Source of the DNA: Diploptera punctata
Taxonomy: Eukaryota; Arthropoda; Insecta; Blattodea; Blaberidae
Direction of reading: 5' to 3'
Assembly: GCA_030220185.1 (NCBI GenBank)
Contig: JASPKZ010001233.1
Location: forward strand, 1-64,000
DNA: 64,000 bases
The position numbers and the translations under genes were made by a program. This document shows, one piece after another, positions 44,601 through 50,600 of this stretch (positions within the stretch are counted from its first letter, which is position 1; each line of letters begins with the position of its first letter). Below the pieces are notes generated by a model. The model made no database searches. It saw only the letters and a program-made list of their open reading frames with translations, and was not told the DNA's origin.

Positions 44601-47600
44601 AACCCGGGACCCTTGGTTTTCTAGTCCAAGTGCTCTACCATTTGAGCTACCTGAGGAAGTACCGATCTAAACGCAAATCTTTCTCTATATAACGTTCTAA
44701 TTCCCGCCCACCAAATGCTTTGAAGCCTTTGCTTCTATCTTTGCAAATGGCGGCTCCTATATTAAGAAGACATATTTGGGAATTATACATTACATTATAA
44801 ATGCCAGTACGGCTATTTTCAATGTTTTTATTATTAATTTCATACATCTCAATGATGGATAAATCATATTTAAAGAGAAAAATTATACGCTCAGACCGGG
44901 ACTTGAACCCGGGACCCTTGGTTTTCTAGTCCAAGTGCTCTACCATTTGAGCTACCTGAGCAAGTACCGATCTGAACGCAAATCTTTCTCTATATACGTT
45001 CTAATTCCCGCCCACCAAATGCTTTGAAGCCTTTGCTTCTATCTTTGCAAATGGCGGCTCCTATATTAAGAAGACATATTTGGGAATTATACATTACATT
45101 ATAAATCGAAAATAGCCGTACTGGCATTTATAATGTAATGTATAATTCCCAAATATGTCTTCTTAATATAGGAGCCGCCATTTGCAAAGATAGAAGCAAA
45201 GGCTTCAAAGCATTTGGTGGGCGGGAATTAGAACGTATATAGAGAAAGATTTGCGTTTAGATCGGTACTTGCTCAGGTAGCTCAAATGGTAGAGCACTTG
45301 GACTAGAAAACCAAGGGTCCCGGGTTCAAGTCCCGGTCTGAGCGTATAATTTTTCTCTTTAAATATGATTTATCCATCATTGAGATGTATGAAATTAATA
45401 ATAAAAACATCGAATAAAAATGTTGTTTTTTCAAAGTCAGACAAAGGGAATAATTTGGTAATTTTGGATATAGAAGATTATAATGATAGGATGGAGAATT
45501 TATTAAAGGGAGAAGAATATGAAGAAATAAAAACAAATCCTCTCGCAAAAACAATTAAGGAAGTTGAAACCAACCTAAAATCAAAAAATTATGACACAAA
45601 AGGAAAAGTTTAAATTAAAAATACCAAATCCCAGAAACCCCAACATTCATGGTCTTCCTAAAATCCACAAAGACGGAAAGAAAATGAGACCTATCATCAA
45701 CAATATCAACTCACCGACATATAACATATCAAAATGGCTTAGCAATAAATTTAAAGATATGGAAAAATTTGAAAATTTAGCAGTAGAAAATTCTTACCAA
45801 TTAGTTGAAAAATTAGAAAATGTAGAAATAGAACCTTCAGAAAGATTGGTCTCATTTGACGTTACTTCGTTGTTCACAAACATCCCGACTGACACAACTT
45901 TGAAAATTTTAGAAAAATGGTTGAAAGAAAACAAATTGGATGATGATAGCGTTAAAGAATACATAAAACTAACAAAATTATGCTTAAATCAAATGTTCTT
46001 CACCTTTAGAGGAAAATACTTTAGACAAAAATCAGGACTTGCAATGGGAAATCCATTATCACCATTCTTAGCAAACATGTTTATGGGGAACTTTGAATGT
46101 CATGTAACCAAAGCACATCCTTTGATGTTTAAATTTTGGAGAAGATATGTAGATGATATCATAGCAATAGTAAAACACAAACAATTAGAAGATGCCATTA
46201 AACTGTTAAATATTCAAAATAAAACAATCAAATTTACAATGGAAATAGAAAATAATCATGAAATACCATTTTTAGACCTTAAATTGATTAGGAATGAAGA
46301 AAAAAAGAAAATAGAATTTGGAATCTACAGAAAAGAAACTCACATCGACAATTATATAAAAGCTACTGGATTTAACCATTTTTCACACAAACAGGCAGTA
46401 TTTAATAGTTTAACACACAGACTTGTGAATGTCCCCATGAGCAAAGAAAATTACAATAAAGAGAAAGAACACATCATAAAAATTGCGAAGGATATTGGTT
46501 TTCAAGAGAAGATGATACACAAGAAAATAAATAAATTCAAAGAACAAAAAATCATTAATGAAAGTACTCTTTAGACAGATAAAAAATTCAAGAAGTTCAC
46601 ATACCATCCTTTAGTATTTGACAAGTTTCAAAAAAATTTTCAACAAATTCAACATTAAATTAGCACCGAAAAATGATTACAGCTTAGGTAATTTAATAAA
46701 AACCAACAAAAATGAAAAGATTGAAGACTGCAAAAAATCGGGAATTTATCAAATTAATTGTAAAGATTGTGAAAAGATATACATAGGAAAAACAAAAAGG
46801 AATCTAAATACAAGATTAAAAGAACACCTCAGAAATGTTAAAAATGGAGAAACCGAAAAATCTGCAATAGCTGCACATGCCTGGTCAGAAAAACATAGAA
46901 TAGAAACCAAAACAAAATTACTTAAACAATTGGAAAAACCGAAGGAACTCACAATTTGGGAAAAAATTTACATATGCAAGAATGAAAATACAACTATGAA
47001 TTTTGAAATAGCCGGTTATAAGGAGAGAGGACTGATTTGGAAATTCTTCGGTCGGCCACCAGATGGTGCAGAGGTCAGTCTGCAGGATAGAAGGCCGTTG
47101 GACGTCAGTTGTGAACGTGACACAGCATTGAGAATGTCACAAAAATTGTGTGAAGAAACCCTGGGTCTGCTAGGAATTATGAAGTATGAGGTGAGTAAAA
47201 TAATAAAAAATAAACAATATTAAAAAACCTCATAGTGTTATTTCCTATCTACATAACTTAATAAGATCAACAATACCTATTTGATATTTCAAAGGCAATA
47301 AAATCAGGAACCTGTAAAGAAGATTTGGCACTTATCACATTTGAGGTGGTTGATATAAGCAAATAGAACTCTCAGATTGTACATAAGTGAAGAAAACCCT
47401 CACCTGAACTTCAGGAACTAGTTTTGTTTATATTGAAATCATACATGCCAATGTGGTTTACTATAAAAATAATTAAACACTTTACATACAGCCCGAAACT
47501 TGTCTACCAAGCAATACAATCTACTGGGTATTTGCCAAAACCTTTGCTTGATGTTGTTGACCCTGTGATCAAACGGAATGGTTTTTTCGGACACACAGAA

Positions 47601-50600
47601 CCCTTACTGTTAGCCATGACTCAAGATGACAAGAAACACGTAAGAGAGCTCGGACTTCGAAGAATTCTGAAGGCAAGCAGATAGATGCAAGAAGGAAAAC
47701 AGTAAGAACATTCACGCCACCAAAAAATCAACTTCAGTGCACAAGAATACTAAGAAATGATCAACTGAATGGACTGTGAATTATCTTCTCCCCCATTGTT
47801 GGCAGAAATCAGTGACGAGATCAAATCGCACATTGACAGTAACTCAATCCCTGAATGGAACATTACTTTCAAGCAATTTCCAGTTCATATGCAGGCTGTT
47901 GAATGCTGTGTAAAACTCGTCACGGAAGCCTCAGGAAAAGTTTCTGGAGCTGAATCTCGAGACGGATTATAAGAACCACTCTGCAGTCCTGATAATCCAT
48001 GCCTAACTTCACCAGCAAATCAGTCTTCAAAGTACCTTCGGCTACAAAATAGCGAACAGTATTAATGGACAGATTCAACTAACATGGACTATTTATTCAG
48101 AACTGTTTTTCTTTTTTATAAAAGAAAGTTTATTGTTTAAAAACTGTACTGTAACTTAAATATTTAAGCCTTTTAAATATAGAGCAAATTGAAAAGTACT
48201 ACGCCCGTTGTTACTGTTATCATCCATCATGTCATAGGTCTATCTTTTTTGAGGTAGTTTTTCTATAGCATTGGGGTCACTGCACCACCAGAAGCTGTTA
48301 ATTTATTCACACTATAACAAAACACAATGTTTTTATGTTCAAAAATAAAAACACTTTCATATTAGTTTTAAAAAGAGTATATTAAAGATATAAAAAAGAT
48401 TCATCGGAGAACATTTTGTTTAAACAACTCACCTCATAGGATTCATGCTTTCATGATATCGCGATTTCAAACACAGTCGTGTTCATCTTCAGCCATAACT
48501 CCGACTGACGAAATTCTTCAGCCGTCAACTATTCTATTGTCGCTATCTTCAGTGCTGCCATCTATGGTTGAATTTATGAACTTCGAAATCAAAGTAATTT
48601 CCCAAACTGTCAATTCCAAAGGTTTCTCTACTTGTTTTAAAAGTAGAAATTACTTTGATTTTGAAGTTCATAAATTCAACCATAGATGGCAGCACTGAAG
48701 ATAGCGACAATAGAATAGTTGACGGCCGAAGAATTTCGTCAGTCGGAGTTATGGCTGAAGATGAACACGACTGTGTTTGAAATCGTGATATCATGGAAGC
48801 ATGAACCCTATGAGGTGAGTTGTTTAAACAAAATGTTCTCCGATGAATTTTAATGATTATACCTCATAATGTTTACTTCCCAACATTAATTTAATATATA
48901 AAAAAGAACTCGTAAAAATGTGAAATTTTCAATATTTTAGCAAATTTTAGGCCCTATGTGCAACTAAAAGTATCAAATGATCTAAACCAAATTAAAATAC
49001 AATGTTTTTAGTCTCTATTTAAAGACAATACAAACTTTTACACTACAAAACATCTAATTAAAAAAATTAATAAATAATCGCAAAAATGAAGTTTTTTTCA
49101 TATTTTGTCAAACTTTAGAGCCTTTGCACAAACGGAAGATATCAACCGATTTTGATAATTGTTTTCTTTTCTTTTGTCTATATAATTTGCAACTTTCCCA
49201 TGCTATTACAATTTCAAAATAAAAAAATGAGTTTTTTTGGCCCACTCTAACGGATACAACATGTTCATGAATGGAGGATCACAGGATACCCAAGCAGATG
49301 TTAAGCTATCAACCTGCAGGAAGAAGACCAGGATGTCCACTCAAAAGACTTTTGGATGGTGTTTCTATAGAGGCCGAAACAAATCAACAAATGGTCTAAC
49401 TAACCAGTGAAATAAACAAAATATATTTGGATACAACACCAGTACCATTTTTCTTTTCTCATTCATTATCATCATCTTCACTTCTTCAAGGTTTAGGTGA
49501 TTCACTTTTTCCGAATTCACAATGATTCTTTCCACCTCTTCCTAGGTCTTCCTACATCCCTTAATCCTTTTGGTTTATAATGATATGCTAACTTGGGAAA
49601 TCTCGTTTCTTCCATTCTCTGAACATGTTGTTCCCAACCGACGTGGTGTTGTTGAATTCTATCATTTATTGTATATATGTCTAATTCACTTCTTATTTCT
49701 TCATTTCTTATGTGGTACAAGAAATGAAGAAATATCTTTTGAACTGTAATATTCCATGTGCTAGGTTTTAATATGCTTTCAGAATTAATAAATTCAAAAT
49801 AGCTGTATATCATCATCATGAACTTAGATTTAGGTTGTTTGAGACTGTTCCTATAAGATCTCAAGATGTGTTTGGTCAGTCCATCTTAATTTTGGTCTTT
49901 ATGTTGATACTGCAATACTAATTTAGGAAAGCAAAATGAGTCTATTCTTTGGACATGTTGTAGCCAATTGCTTTGATAATTCTGAATTTCTTCAATTTTG
50001 AACTTTTAATTTATTGCATATGTCTGTTTTTTTTGCTTGTCCATTTTTATCAAACCTAGGAGAGAACGTAAAAATCTCATCTGTACTACTTGCAATTTTT
50101 ATTTTATGATTTTATGATTTAGTATCCTTTCACTGTTATACTTTAGTCCTAATTTTGAAGTTACATTGAATAATCTCAAGATAGCTGTATATATACGATG
50201 AAATTTAGTCATATCTATTTTTTATATTAGTGGATTTCTATAAAGGTCAATTTTCATTGGGAAGGAAAAGTGAGGCAATGAAAAATACAAAAATTAAGAT
50301 CTGTTCTACTTCAGTTTCCTTTCACTCTATCAAAATAATCTTTCAAATAAATATAACAAGAGAAGAATACACCATCAAAACATCTGGAAAGGAATGGAAA
50401 AATTTACAAACTTACAGCATTACTACATTACAAAGAAAATCTGCAGTGGCAATATTCATACTGCTAACAGGACATGACTCTCTAAATAAATGCATACACT
50501 GATTTGGTATACCAAATTCCCCAAATTGTTCTTTTTATAATTCAAATGAAGATATGGAATGAAACTATCTTCTCCATTGTCCAGCTTTTGTAGAAGAGGC

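Larger units (their letters stand above)
43542..46574 (+). pseudogene. Penelope-like reverse transcriptase, interrupted
   Basis: N-terminal pieces 43542-43790 (LSSENFTKEEISILNKGLKT), 44111-44256 (IAIDDMNYEEQTIRKECGEV) and 45413-45613 (FSKSDKGNNLVILDIEDYND, the KxDKGN motif before the RT) are separated by the SINE and the tRNA-like array. After a frameshift the RT (45591-46574) has IHGLPKIHKDGKKMRPIINN, VSFDVTSLFTNIPT, QKSGLAMGNPLSPFLANMFM, the active site FWRRYVDDIIAIV, then IPFLDLKLIRNEEKKK. Family knowledge: these RTs resemble telomerase RT and use the linked GIY-YIG nuclease to prime at the target. Clearly inactive now. Confidence 0.9.
42483..47263 (+). mobile_element. Penelope-like element with inverted partial copy, 11-bp TSD
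   Basis: The target agatcaacaat is at 42472-42482 and 47264-47274. The plus-strand copy (about 43500-47263) carries the N-terminal module, RT and GIY-YIG endonuclease. Preceding it head to head is a minus-strand copy of the 3' part only (42483-43495, equal to about 46222-47215). This 5' inverted partial copy is a known habit of Penelope-like elements. Both 3' ends hold a hammerhead-like motif. The element is broken by a SINE, a tRNA-like array, a frameshift near 45600 and a stop at 46572. Confidence 0.9.
42055..49247. mobile_element. 7.2-kb DNA transposon with long TIRs, ggata TSD
   Basis: Long terminal inverted repeats of at least 300 bp: left 42055-42380, right (minus) 49247-48920. Both begin with gggcc followed by an A run, then share gaattatatagac, tatcttccgtt, aaaggctctaaagtttga, ttttttaattagatgtttt and ttggtttagatca. 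It split a family C non-LTR copy and appears to have made a 5-bp duplication (ggata). About 4.8 kb of its interior is a nested Penelope-like element. The native interior (47275-48395) holds two short decayed ORFs. I cannot name the superfamily. Confidence 0.78.

Noticed and set aside
44280..45343. Functional tRNA genes
   Set aside because: Good stems, but the anticodon loop has nine bases and the units lie in a mobile array; I treat them as tRNA-like repeats.
44257..45412. CRISPR-like array
   Set aside because: Units are over 300 bp, nearly identical throughout and partly inverted; no spacers and no cas genes.
45303..45554. 83-codon minus-strand ORF ending RDLNPGPLVF
   Set aside because: The end is a read-through of the tRNA-like B box and the rest is antisense to the Penelope-like coding region.
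46749..46952. Identical 67-codon ORFs here (minus) and at 42745-42948 (plus)
   Set aside because: Both are antisense to the GIY-YIG domain copies; identity only reflects the inverted duplication.
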